Part shown: in pieces, positions 16,759-24,186 of the stretch | How positions within the stretch are numbered: the stretch's first letter is position 1 | How the letters are laid out: every line of letters begins with the position of its first letter | From: Lachnospiraceae bacterium | GTDB taxonomy: Bacteria; Bacillota; Clostridia; Lachnospirales; Lachnospiraceae | Direction of reading: 5' to 3' | Length of the DNA stretch: 45,008 nucleotides | Assembly: GCA_017441585.1 (NCBI GenBank) | Contig: JAFRWW010000004.1 | Span: 1 to 45,008 of the forward strand | Program-made: the position numbers and the translations under genes | Notes under the pieces: model-generated | What the model was told of the DNA's origin: nothing | Database searches by the model: none | The model's input: only the letters and a program-made list of their open reading frames with translations

Positions 16759-17421
16759 TTACTTCTTTCTGTGATCGAAGGCCATTACGATCTTTGTTCC
16801 CAGGTTCTGTATTATCTGAAAGATGACTATCAGCAATACCACGGTGACCACCATGATATCCGTCTGCCATCTGTAATATCCATATCTCACGGCGATATCG
16901 CCTAATCCTCCGCCGCCTACGGTTCCCGACATGGCCGAGTACCCTAAGAGTATTCCCGTGGTGATGGTGGCACCCGCCATGAGCGAAGTCTTTGCCTCCA
17001 CCAGGAGTACTTTGTATATTATCTGAAAATTATCGGCGCCCATGGATTTTGCCGCCTCCACTACGCCGGGGTCCACTTCGTTAAGAGAGGCCTCCACCAC
17101 ACGTGCGATATAAGGTGCCGCACAGATCACCAGCGGAACTATGGTGGCGGTTGAGCCGTAGCTTTGCCCCACCAGCGCCCTGGTAAAAGGAATGAGCACG
17201 ATCAGCAATATGAGAAACGGCACGCTTCTTATTATATTGCAGATAAAATCAAGAATACGGTATATCACACTATTCGGATGGAGACCGTTCTTACCAGTTA
17301 CGCAGAGTATGATCCCCAAAGGGAGCCCCAGCACATAACCTGCCAGGGTGGAGACAAGAGTCATATACAGCGTATCCTTTATGCCCTCTGCCAGCATGGA
17401 CAGTACCTTTGCATCAAACAT
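16759..17421 (-). CDS. metI: Methionine ABC transporter permease MetI
   Basis: This is the membrane subunit of the MetNIQ D/L-methionine importer. At 220 residues it has five membrane segments, the coupling loop VVEAAKSMGADNFQIIYKVL, the glycine-rich SGTVGGGGLGDIAVRYGYYR and the C-terminal MetI text. Its ATG overlaps the end of metN by eight bases (ATGTTTGA), so translation is coupled. Confidence 0.95.
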   Translation of the reverse strand: MFDAKVLSMLAEGIKDTLYMTLVSTLAGYVLGLPLGIILCVTGKNGLHPNSVIYRILDFICNIIRSVPFLILLIVLIPFTRALVGQSYGSTATIVPLVICAAPYIARVVEASLNEVDPGVVEAAKSMGADNFQIIYKVLLVEAKTSLMAGATITTGILLGYSAMSGTVGGGGLGDIAVRYGYYRWQTDIMVVTVVLLIVIFQIIQNLGTKIVMAFDHRKK

Positions 17422-18442
17422 GGCTCTTCACCTCCGTTTCTTTTACTTCAGTCACCACAAGTCCTCTTTCCCTGAAGTATTCAATGAAATCTTTTTCGAC
17501 GCCGGATCCATAATGCAGTCCCAGCAGCATCTCGCCCTTCGCGATACCGCCTACATTCCGGGTATCGGCCTTCAGGATATTTATCGGCGTCTCAAATTTT
17601 AATATGGCATTGGCGATCACCGGTTCAAATGCGGAGTTTTCGGAAAAGACTATCCGAATCACTTTGTCACTGTTAAGCTCTTCCAAGGGGAGGAAACTGT
17701 TATTATTCCCTGAAATGAGTTCTTTCGCAGCATCGGACTTTGGTGAATCAAAGATCTCGGCAGTCTTTCCTTCCTCCACTATCTTTCCGTTTTCCACGAT
17801 CGCCACTTTATCGCAGATCTGTGTGACCACGCTCATCTGATGAGTGATGATCACTATGGTGATCCCCAGATCTTCATTTATCTGCTTTAACAGCTTCAAA
17901 ATAGAATCACTGGTCTGGGGATCCAGGGCGCTGGTAGCTTCATCGCAAAGGAGTATCTTAGGATTGCTGGCCAGGGCTCTGGCTATGGCCACTCTCTGCT
18001 TTTGACCTCCCGACAGTCTGGATGGATAGGCCTTTTCCTTATCCTCCAGGTTCACTCTTTTCAAAAGCTCCCTCGCCCTTACTATGGCGTCTTTTTTCTT
18101 TACGCCGGCTATCTCCAGAGGAAAGCACACATTGCTTATCACATTCTTTTGCTCCAGGAGATTAAAGCCCTGAAATATCATGCCGATGTCGGCACGTTTT
18201 TTTCGAAGGTCTCTTTCGGATAATTCCGCGAGATCGACGCCGTCTATGAGCACCTGCCCCTCTGTAGGCCTTTCCAGAAAATTGATCGACCTTACCAGCG
18301 TGCTTTTTCCGGCGCCGGACATCCCTATGATGCCATAGATCTCACCTGACTCTATCTGCAGGTTCACATCGTCAAGAGCCGTCAGTATATGACCGTCCGC
18401 CTCAAATTTCTTTGTCAGATGTCTGATCTTTATCCCGCTCAT
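17414..18442 (-). CDS. metN: Methionine ABC transporter ATPase MetN with C-terminal NIL domain
   Basis: The 342 residues include Walker A GMSGAGKST, signature LSGGQKQRVAIARALA, Walker B ILLCDEATSALDP and H-loop THQMSV. The C-terminal NIL/ACT-like domain (about 260-335: RIVFSENSAFEPVIANA and ADTRNVGGIAKGEMLLGL) is the site where methionine inhibits transport in characterised MetN proteins. It lies 14 bases after the fused binding protein. Confidence 0.96.
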   Translation of the reverse strand: MSGIKIRHLTKKFEADGHILTALDDVNLQIESGEIYGIIGMSGAGKSTLVRSINFLERPTEGQVLIDGVDLAELSERDLRKKRADIGMIFQGFNLLEQKNVISNVCFPLEIAGVKKKDAIVRARELLKRVNLEDKEKAYPSRLSGGQKQRVAIARALASNPKILLCDEATSALDPQTSDSILKLLKQINEDLGITIVIITHQMSVVTQICDKVAIVENGKIVEEGKTAEIFDSPKSDAAKELISGNNNSFLPLEELNSDKVIRIVFSENSAFEPVIANAILKFETPINILKADTRNVGGIAKGEMLLGLHYGSGVEKDFIEYFRERGLVVTEVKETEVKSHV

Positions 18443-18456
18443 TATCCGTTACCCTT

Positions 18457-20178
18457 TTATCCTTTAAAGAATACTACCGCACCATCATAGTTATCGGTGA
18501 TGAACTTTTCGATCTCTTCGGATCGAAGCACTGCAACCAGTGCCTTTATCTTGTCCAGATTCTCATTGCCCTCTTCCACGGCGATGATATTTACATAGGT
18601 CTTTGCAGCCACTGAATCGGTAGCCTCATATGCTATGGAATCCCTGCCTACGGAGTATCCTGCCTCAAGAGCATAGTTTCCGTTGAGGACCACATACTCG
18701 ACCTCATCCACCACTCTGGCCACCTGGGCAGCCTCCAGTTCTACAAACTCGATGTTGTAAGGGTTATCTTCGATATCGTTTACAGTTGCGGTAAGGCTTG
18801 CTCCATCCTTAAGTGTAAGAAGGCCGTTATCCTGCAAAAGCAGGAGTGCTCTTGCCTCATTGGTAGTATCGTTAGGTACTGCGATCCTGTCGCCATCAGC
18901 TATCTCATCAAGGCTCTTCTTTGTTCCGGGGTAGATACCGAAGGGCTCATAGTGGATCTGTCCTGCATCTACCAGATGGGTTCCCTGCTCCTCGTTAAAG
19001 CTGTTGAGGTAAGGCACATGCTCCACATAGTTGGCGTCAAACTCGCCGGACTCCACTACCAGGTTGGGCTGTACATAATCTTCAAACTCTACTATATCAA
19101 GTTCATATCCGTAATCCTTAAGTATCTCGCCTGCTTTTTCAAGTATCTCTGCGTGGGGTATGGGAGATGCTGCGATCTTGATCACTTCGCCGTTACCCTG
19201 AGGTATATCAAGCTTTGCTCCGTCACCTGATACAGTTGCAGCGGCTGCGCCTGCTGCTACTACGCCGCCTTCTACCACAAGGGTATCCTCATAATCTTTT
19301 CCGTAGGTATCAAGGAGAGTTGCCTCATAATCTGCATGGAAGAAATTCTCTTCGCCAAGAGCCTTTATCTCATCATTAAGCCAGTCAAGAAGTGAGCTGT
19401 TGCCCTTGGATACAGCAGGTGCGATAGTATCCTGACTTCCCAGTGAAGGGATACCTACCACATATCCGGGATTCTCCAGTGAGTAAGCTATAACCTCTGT
19501 ATTGTCATTTGCCCAGGCCACTCCGGTTCCGTTTTCAAAAGCGGTCTTTGCGGCAGCATAGGTGTCAAACTTCTGAAGCTTGATCTCAGGATTGTTCTGC
19601 TCCAGATAGGTCTCTGCGGTGGTGCCTGAGATTACGATCACCTGATCATCGGCGCCGATCTCATCGAGGCTTGTGATCACCTTATCCTCGGGTGATACCA
19701 CACCCAGTGCCACATTCATGTAAGGAAGAGCAAAGTCAACCTTCTGTGCTCTCTCCTCTGTAACGGTGAAGTTTGCAAGGACTATATCCACCTTGCCGGT
19801 CTCCAGATATTCAACCCTGCTGGCTGCCTCTGTGGAAACGTAGTTGATATCCACACCCAGATCCTGTCCGATCCTCTCGGCAAAGTATACGTCATATCCC
19901 TGATACTCACCGTTCTCATCCACATATCCAAATGGATTCTTATCGGAAAATACTCCGATATTTACTGTTCCGTCTGCCTTGATCTCATCAAGTGTTCTGA
20001 ATATCTGATCTGATGCGGCTGCCTTATCACTTCCGGCTGTTTCTTCCGCATTTGCCTGCGCTGTATCACCCTGCACATCAGACTGTGCCTTGGCATTTGA
20101 GCATCCGGTCAACAGGGCTGCACCAAGTGTCAGCGTAAGTAAACCGGTAATGATATTTTTAATAGTAATGTTTTTCAT
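18457..20178 (-). CDS. Fused binding lipoprotein: CjaA-like cysteine-binding domain + MetQ methionine-binding domain
   Basis: I chose the ATG at 20178 (573 residues) because AGAAGGAGAAAGATT precedes it; the upstream in-frame region is translated repeat. A lipoprotein signal ends in LLTGC (Cys26). Residues about 55-295 form a family-3 solute-binding domain. Blocks such as IGVFSDKNPFGYVDENGE, VDIVLANFTVTEERAQKVDF and LPYMNVALGV closely resemble the Campylobacter cysteine-binding protein CjaA, from memory. After an alanine/glycine linker (GGVVAAGAAAATVSGDG), residues about 322-573 form a complete NLPA/MetQ domain (PIPHAEILEKAGEILKDYGY, VEHVPYLNSFNEEQG, YVVLNGNYALEAG). Such binding proteins are usually separate genes. 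This one could deliver substrates to both importers encoded downstream. Confidence 0.92.
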   Translation of the reverse strand: MKNITIKNIITGLLTLTLGAALLTGCSNAKAQSDVQGDTAQANAEETAGSDKAAASDQIFRTLDEIKADGTVNIGVFSDKNPFGYVDENGEYQGYDVYFAERIGQDLGVDINYVSTEAASRVEYLETGKVDIVLANFTVTEERAQKVDFALPYMNVALGVVSPEDKVITSLDEIGADDQVIVISGTTAETYLEQNNPEIKLQKFDTYAAAKTAFENGTGVAWANDNTEVIAYSLENPGYVVGIPSLGSQDTIAPAVSKGNSSLLDWLNDEIKALGEENFFHADYEATLLDTYGKDYEDTLVVEGGVVAAGAAAATVSGDGAKLDIPQGNGEVIKIAASPIPHAEILEKAGEILKDYGYELDIVEFEDYVQPNLVVESGEFDANYVEHVPYLNSFNEEQGTHLVDAGQIHYEPFGIYPGTKKSLDEIADGDRIAVPNDTTNEARALLLLQDNGLLTLKDGASLTATVNDIEDNPYNIEFVELEAAQVARVVDEVEYVVLNGNYALEAGYSVGRDSIAYEATDSVAAKTYVNIIAVEEGNENLDKIKALVAVLRSEEIEKFITDNYDGAVVFFKG

Positions 20179-20200
20179 AATCTTTCTCCTTCTTTCTGGT

Positions 20201-20270
20201 TTAAGATTCTTCGCTTCATCCGGAATAATTTGATCGATTGTCATCCTGATGCTTTAACCGAAGGATCTTA
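20201..20270. repeat. Convergent family A repeat pair in the 5' leader of the uptake operon
   Basis: TTAAGATTCTTCGCTTCATCC (left) and TGTCATCCTGATGC..CCGAAGGATCTTA (right) are diverged family A cores in opposite orientation. They lie between the attenuator terminator and the ATG at 20178. Confidence 0.65.
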
Positions 20271-20314
20271 TTTGTTATTGTTTACGCCATCTTAAATTTG
20301 TCCGGTATTGACAT

Positions 20315-20339
20315 AAAAAAAGCCGGGTAAAAATCCCGG
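20315..20339 (-). terminator. Attenuator terminator of the cysteine/methionine uptake operon
   Basis: On the minus strand CCGGG (20335-20339) and CCCGG (20323-20327) form a hairpin with a 7-nt loop. Seven U residues (20315-20321) follow one base later, then A. It lies 34 bases after the stop of the leader ORF and 137 bases before the lipoprotein ATG, where only an attenuator makes sense. Its 3' arm can alternatively pair with 20388-20393 inside the leader ORF. Confidence 0.75.
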
Positions 20340-20373
20340 ACAGGTAACTGCGCTCCTTAACTCATCCTGCGCT

Positions 20374-20490
20374 TCAACACATGGCTTCCCGGCAAAATCC
20401 GCAGCCCGGATCACCCGTCCGAATAAACATACTCCGACAACAGCAACACATACGCATGCACATGGTAGATCTGTCTCTATAGCCGAACAT
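20374..20490 (-). CDS. Cysteine/methionine-rich leader peptide (candidate attenuator uORF)
   Basis: This is a 38-codon ORF with an ideal ribosome-binding site (AAGGAGG, bases 20499-20505, eight bases before the ATG). It starts MFGYRDRSTMCMRMCCCC and ends GFCREAMC. It has eight Cys and six Met codons, with four Cys codons in a row at 20437-20448. It lies 70 bases after a good promoter and just before a U-tailed terminator. GCCGGG at 20388-20393 (codons 33-35) is complementary to CCCGGC of the terminator. A ribosome stalled at the Cys run would leave it free to pair (read-through), while one reaching the stop (20374-20376) would cover it (termination). I do not know a described family for it. 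Confidence 0.72.
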   Translation of the reverse strand: MFGYRDRSTMCMRMCCCCRSMFIRTGDPGCGFCREAMC

Positions 20491-20567
20491 ATTGTCTTCC
20501 TCCTTCTTCTGATAGTAACGGCGTCTCATATTCCGGTAAGCGGATATATTTCCTGCCGATGAATGAC

Positions 20568-20596
20568 ACTTTACACCTTTTCACCTACTATGTCAA
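20568..20596 (-). promoter_or_regulatory. Promoter of the cysteine/methionine uptake operon
   Basis: The -35 is a perfect TTGACA (20591-20596) and the -10 is TAAAGT (20568-20573), with a 17-base spacer. Transcription would start near 20561, leaving about 380 nt of leader that holds the uORF, the terminator and a family A pair before the lipoprotein gene. Confidence 0.8.
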
Positions 20597-20608
20597 TAGG
20601 TATTTAAG

Positions 20609-20643
20609 AAAAAAATAATGCCAAATTGGATATTTGGCATTAT
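20609..20643 (-). terminator. Intrinsic terminator of the YbaK-family gene
   Basis: An 11-bp perfect stem (ATAATGCCAAA, 20615-20625, with TTTGGCATTAT, 20633-20643) has a 7-nt loop and is followed on the minus strand by a run of seven U. It isolates the YbaK gene from the uptake operon promoter immediately downstream. Confidence 0.85.
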
Positions 20644-20734
20644 CTTCTAACAACAATAGTGTTTTAAGGAATGTCTTTAGTTAAAGTCTACAGCAAAAAT
20701 CATTGATTTAAAACACATGAATCAAAGGTCCTTT

Positions 20735-21214
20735 TTAACTCTTCTCCTCCCAGCCCTTGCATACATCGCACCAGCCCTCAGAATCTGTGGCCTTTTCCAG
20801 CTCATCGGGAGTGAGTTTTACGGACATGAACTCATTACCGCCTGCGGGATGAACATATTCAAACCTTTTCATAGAAACATCAAGCCACACCGGAATCCCT
20901 GTGGGAACGCCGAAAGGACACACGCCGCCGGGCAGAAAACCGGTCAGTTCTTCTACTTTATCCCTGGGGATCATGCTGGGCTTGGTATGAAACTGCGCCT
21001 TAAACTTTGAACTATTCACGCGTCCGTCCCCTGCCATTACCACGATCACGGGTTTTTCCTCAACTATAAAAGACAACGTCTTTGCGATCTCTGCTTCTGA
21101 GCATCCGATCTGCTGTGCGGCATGCTCCACCGTATCAATGGTTTCATCATGCTCAGTCAGCCTGTCCCCAAAGCCTCTTTCATTAAGCCAGTTCTTCACT
21201 TTTTCGTTTATCAT
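20735..21214 (-). CDS. YbaK/EbsC family (Cys-tRNA(Pro)/aminoacyl-tRNA deacylase-like) protein
   Basis: The 159-residue single-domain protein is of the prolyl-tRNA synthetase INS-like fold. Family members hydrolyse mischarged tRNA such as Cys-tRNA(Pro). The fold blocks are visible: EHAAQQIGCSEAEIAKTLSF, IVVMAGDGRVNSSKFK and the GxxxP-type loop GGVCPFGVPTGIPVWLD. The C-terminus has an extra CDVC. It lies directly upstream of the sulfur-amino-acid uptake operon but has its own terminator. The exact substrate cannot be told. Confidence 0.88.
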   Translation of the reverse strand: MINEKVKNWLNERGFGDRLTEHDETIDTVEHAAQQIGCSEAEIAKTLSFIVEEKPVIVVMAGDGRVNSSKFKAQFHTKPSMIPRDKVEELTGFLPGGVCPFGVPTGIPVWLDVSMKRFEYVHPAGGNEFMSVKLTPDELEKATDSEGWCDVCKGWEEKS

Positions 21215-21415
21215 CTCTTTACCTATTTGTTTACCCGCTCAGTCAGGCAGCCTTTTTCGCTCAGACAGAAAACCAACTCACTTAAAAGGCTACCTGCCTG
21301 TGCGATCCATTTTACTTCACAATTCAAGGATTTTATCATATTTCTACGAAATTTGCCATAGGAATCATTCCCTGGTTTCTGAAAAACCTGTTTTTTAAAG
21401 ACTTTTTCGTTTAGA

Positions 21416-21444
21416 TTGAAACTCAGCAGAAATATCTGTAAAAT
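21416..21444 (+). promoter_or_regulatory. Promoter of the tocopherol-cyclase-like gene
   Basis: TTGAAA (21416-21421), a 17-base spacer, then TAAAAT (21439-21444), 40 bases before the chosen ATG at 21485. It diverges from the YbaK gene. Confidence 0.65.
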
Positions 21445-21484
21445 ATAATAAGATCATTTGAATCATTTTATGGAGGTATTTCTT

Positions 21485-22603
21485 ATGTTCAATAAACACG
21501 ATATCACAAGAGACCAGTTCCAATTGTTCGGCGCCCAGGCCAGATGCGGATATGACTGGTGGTGGCATTCCTTTACGGGACGAAATGAAAAGACTGGTGA
21601 GGAAAGGGCTTTCTTCATAGAATATTTCCTGTGTAATCCCGCCTACGGAACGGACAAGCCCATTTTCGGCCAGCTTCCCGAAAACAAGAAAAATGAGATC
21701 CCGCCCTCCTATCTGATGGTAAAGGCAGGGGCCTGGGGAAAAGATGCGATACAGCTCCACCGTTTCTTCGGATGGAAAAAGATAAAGGTCAGGACAAAGG
21801 CACCTTATAAGATCATCGCCGATGACTGCAAAGCCACGGAAGGCCGTCTGCAGGGGCGGATCAGGATATCAAAGGCACAGGCCATGTCACACCCGGAATG
21901 GATGTGCGATGCCGGCTCCATGGCCTGGGACCTTAAACTGGATAAGCAGATATCATACAATGTGGGGTATGGTGCCTCCCTGCCCATGCGCCTCCTTCAG
22001 GCTTTTGAAATGTTCTGGCATGTGGAGGGCATGAAAACAGCTTACACCGGAACCGTCATCTTTAACGGTGAAAGATACACCGTATCACCTGAAAACTGTT
22101 ACGGCTATGCTGATAAAAACTGGGGAAAGGATTTCACTTCACCCTGGATATGGATCAGTTCCTGCAATCTGACCAGCGAGATCACGGGGGATAAACTTAA
22201 GAACAGCGTATTCGATATAGGCGGCGGCAGACCAAAGATAGGGCCTGTGACTTTACCGGGAAAACTCCTTTCTGCCTTCTGGTATGAAGGGCAGTCCTTT
22301 GAGTTTAACTTTTCCAAGTTCTGGACCAACACCCGGACAATATTTGACTGCCATGAGACCGACACACAGATCGTCTGGCATATAGAACAGACCAACTGGC
22401 ATGATAAGATGATCACCAATCTGACCTGTGAAAAGGAAGATATGATCTTTGTAAATTACGAAGCCCCCAACGGGACGAAGCTTCACAACCGCCTGTGGAA
22501 CGGCGGTAACGGCCGGGGCACGGTGCAGCTGTTTCGGGATGATGAGCTCATCGACCGCATCCACGTGGAAAACGCCGGCTGCGAATACGGCGAGTATAAT
22601 TGA
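21485..22603 (+). CDS. Tocopherol cyclase-like / lipocalin-fold protein of unknown function
   Basis: I chose the ATG at 21485 (372 residues) because GGAGG lies eight bases upstream; an in-frame TTG at 21458 precedes that site. There is no signal peptide or membrane segment. The protein is rich in Trp, Tyr and Phe. It has the text GYADKNWGKDFTSPWIWISSCN, which recalls the YAEKNWG..W.W.Q motif of tocopherol cyclase-type beta-barrel proteins, and a repeated beta-rich pattern (TYTGTVIFNGERYTVSP, TIFDCHETDTQIVWHIEQ). I cannot name a reaction. It is an isolated plus-strand gene in a minus-strand region. Confidence 0.6.
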   Translation: MFNKHDITRDQFQLFGAQARCGYDWWWHSFTGRNEKTGEERAFFIEYFLCNPAYGTDKPIFGQLPENKKNEIPPSYLMVKAGAWGKDAIQLHRFFGWKKIKVRTKAPYKIIADDCKATEGRLQGRIRISKAQAMSHPEWMCDAGSMAWDLKLDKQISYNVGYGASLPMRLLQAFEMFWHVEGMKTAYTGTVIFNGERYTVSPENCYGYADKNWGKDFTSPWIWISSCNLTSEITGDKLKNSVFDIGGGRPKIGPVTLPGKLLSAFWYEGQSFEFNFSKFWTNTRTIFDCHETDTQIVWHIEQTNWHDKMITNLTCEKEDMIFVNYEAPNGTKLHNRLWNGGNGRGTVQLFRDDELIDRIHVENAGCEYGEYN

Positions 22604-22621
22604 TCTAATAGCTTTTTCTGA

Positions 22622-22711
22622 TCAAGATATATTAAAAGAAAGGGCCGCACCCATAATAGGTATGACCCTTCTATTATCACAAAAGCGCTTCAATTCTTTC
22701 CATCTTGGCAT
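22622..22711 (-). pseudogene. Possible remnant of a HicA-like small toxin gene
   Basis: The 29-codon ORF has a strong ribosome-binding site (GGGAGG, seven bases before the ATG). The first 13 residues (MPRWKELKRFCDN) look like the start of HicA-type mRNA-interferase proteins as I remember them, but the rest does not continue the family. A 6-codon ORF with its own AGGAG site lies about 100 bases upstream on the same strand. It could also be a chance ORF. Confidence 0.3.
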
Positions 22712-22868
22712 ATAATATCCTCCCTTATCATATCATCACTGCTGATCAGTAGTTTTATGTTATAAGGTACTTAAAACACACGGTTGGGCGCAAATTACCA
22801 GTTTTTAGATTTCATAGCTGATCTCCTCGTATAATCTGATACAGATTTTACAGCATTCTATAAACTTT

Positions 22869-22961
22869 ATCATAATTTATCATAATTCATCATATTTTGT
22901 GTATTTCATCATAATTCGTCATATTTGCTATATTTTATCATATTTCATCATAATTTTCATC
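22869..22961. repeat. Helically phased ATCATAATT repeats in an AT-rich spacer
   Basis: ATCATAATT or ATCATATTT recurs with a step of about 10 bases (22869, 22879, 22889, 22908, 22919, 22937, 22947), with gaps that keep the phase. This may be intrinsically curved DNA or a cooperative regulator site. It lies in the gene-poor stretch 22712-23090 between the possible toxin remnant and the infA terminator; no convincing gene is seen there. Confidence 0.7.
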
Positions 22962-23090
22962 TTAAAGATTTTCTTTCGTTTAGATCAATATTCAATCCTT
23001 TTTCATACCAAGTATGAGCATAAACACCAGCTTGACGATAGGGGGTGGAATCATAAAAATATCACCGACAAGATCCAAAGACACGCAAAA

Positions 23091-23113
23091 AGGATCGGAT
23101 AAAAACCGATCCT
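23091..23113 (-). terminator. Terminator of the S10-spc operon, after infA
   Basis: AGGATCGG (23091-23098) pairs perfectly with CCGATCCT (23106-23113). The minus strand continues with UUUUGCG, and the plus strand with CATGTTTTTATT, so it may work both ways. It lies 31 bases after the infA stop and marks the end of the long ribosomal transcript. Confidence 0.75.
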
Positions 23114-23144
23114 CATGTTTTTATTTAGAACAAATATTAATAAT

Positions 23145-23363
23145 TTACTTATCTCTCCAGATGATACGGCCCTTGGACAGGTCGTAGGGTGACATCTCCA
23201 TGGTCACCTTATCGCCGGGCAGTATACGTATGAAATTCATGCGCAGCTTGCCGCTTATGTGCGCAAGGACCTTATGGCCGTTCTCCAGCTCTACCTGGAA
23301 CATGGCGTTGGGAAGCTTTTCCACTACGGTTCCTTCGATTTCGATTACATCGGCTTTCGACAT
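23145..23363 (-). CDS. infA: Translation initiation factor IF-1
   Basis: This 72-residue S1/OB-fold protein binds the 30S A site. It has [19 protein letters not shown], then [17 protein letters not shown] and [24 protein letters not shown] precedes the ATG. It is the last gene of the S10-spc transcript. In relatives it is followed by rpmJ; here an inserted block separates them. Confidence 0.98.
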   Translation of the reverse strand: MSKADVIEIEGTVVEKLPNAMFQVELENGHKVLAHISGKLRMNFIRILPGDKVTMEMSPYDLSKGRIIWRDK

Positions 23364-23433
23364 ATTTCCTCCTTAAATCTTCGCTTATGTCTGACTAAAT
23401 CCTAAGATTTACTTTTTTACCTGTTTTACTCTA

Positions 23434-24183
23434 TCACAACGACAATATCTCCGGCTCGCCGTCGGTGATCAGTACGGTGTTCTCATAATGGGCGGACACC
23501 TCCTGATCCAGTGTCACTATGGTCCAGTCATCCTCCAGTATCCCTACCTTCCAGGTGCCCAGGTTTACCATGGGCTCTATGGCAAGAGTCATTCCCGGCT
23601 TTAACAAAGGACCCCTGCTGAGTTTTCTGAAATTAGGTATCTCCGGTGCCTCATGCATATCCTTGCCTATGCCGTGACCCGTCAGCTGTCGGACTATACC
23701 GTATCCGTAGGGCTTGATATATGCAGCGATGGCGTTTGAAATATCATACAGATGATTTCCCGCCACCGCCTTTTTTATGCCCTCGAAAAAACTCTGCTCG
23801 GTGACTTCCACCAGTTTCTTTACCTCATCAGGAACCGAACCTATAATATGGGTTCTGGCTGCATCGGACTGATATCCCTTCCAGATCACTCCGGCATCCA
23901 GGCTCACTATATCGCCTTCTTCCACATATCTGTCATCGCTAGGTATCCCATGGACCACCTCTTCATTGATGGATACGCAGATGGATGCGGGATATCCCTC
24001 ATAGCCCAGAAATGAAGGCTCACAGCCGGCCTGACGGATCAGCCTTTCACCGGCCTCGTCTATCTCCTTTGTGCACATACCGGCTTTTACTATCTGCGCC
24101 AGCTCATTATGTACATGAGCCAGCCTCTTGCCGGCTTCCCTCATGAGCTCTATCTCATGGGGTTCTTTTATTATGATATGCAT
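23434..24183 (-). CDS. map: Type I methionine aminopeptidase
   Basis: It removes the N-terminal Met from nascent proteins. The 249 residues contain the metal-ligand blocks VVHGIPSDD, LDAGVIWKGYQSDAART (two Asp), TGHGIGKDMHE (His), LAIEPMV (Glu) and the final HYENTVLIT (Glu). It lies between adk and infA. There is no N-terminal zinc-finger extension. Confidence 0.97.
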   Translation of the reverse strand: MHIIIKEPHEIELMREAGKRLAHVHNELAQIVKAGMCTKEIDEAGERLIRQAGCEPSFLGYEGYPASICVSINEEVVHGIPSDDRYVEEGDIVSLDAGVIWKGYQSDAARTHIIGSVPDEVKKLVEVTEQSFFEGIKKAVAGNHLYDISNAIAAYIKPYGYGIVRQLTGHGIGKDMHEAPEIPNFRKLSRGPLLKPGMTLAIEPMVNLGTWKVGILEDDWTIVTLDQEVSAHYENTVLITDGEPEILSL

Positions 24184-24186
24184 GGC

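Noticed and set aside
20179..20560. SAM riboswitch or T-box upstream of the uptake operon
   Set aside because: I could not find the conserved T-box sequence or an S-box core; the leader ORF plus terminator explains the region better.
22899..23102. 67-codon plus-strand ORF
   Set aside because: It is low-complexity, Ile/Phe-rich, made from the phased AT repeats, has no ribosome-binding site and overlaps the infA terminator.
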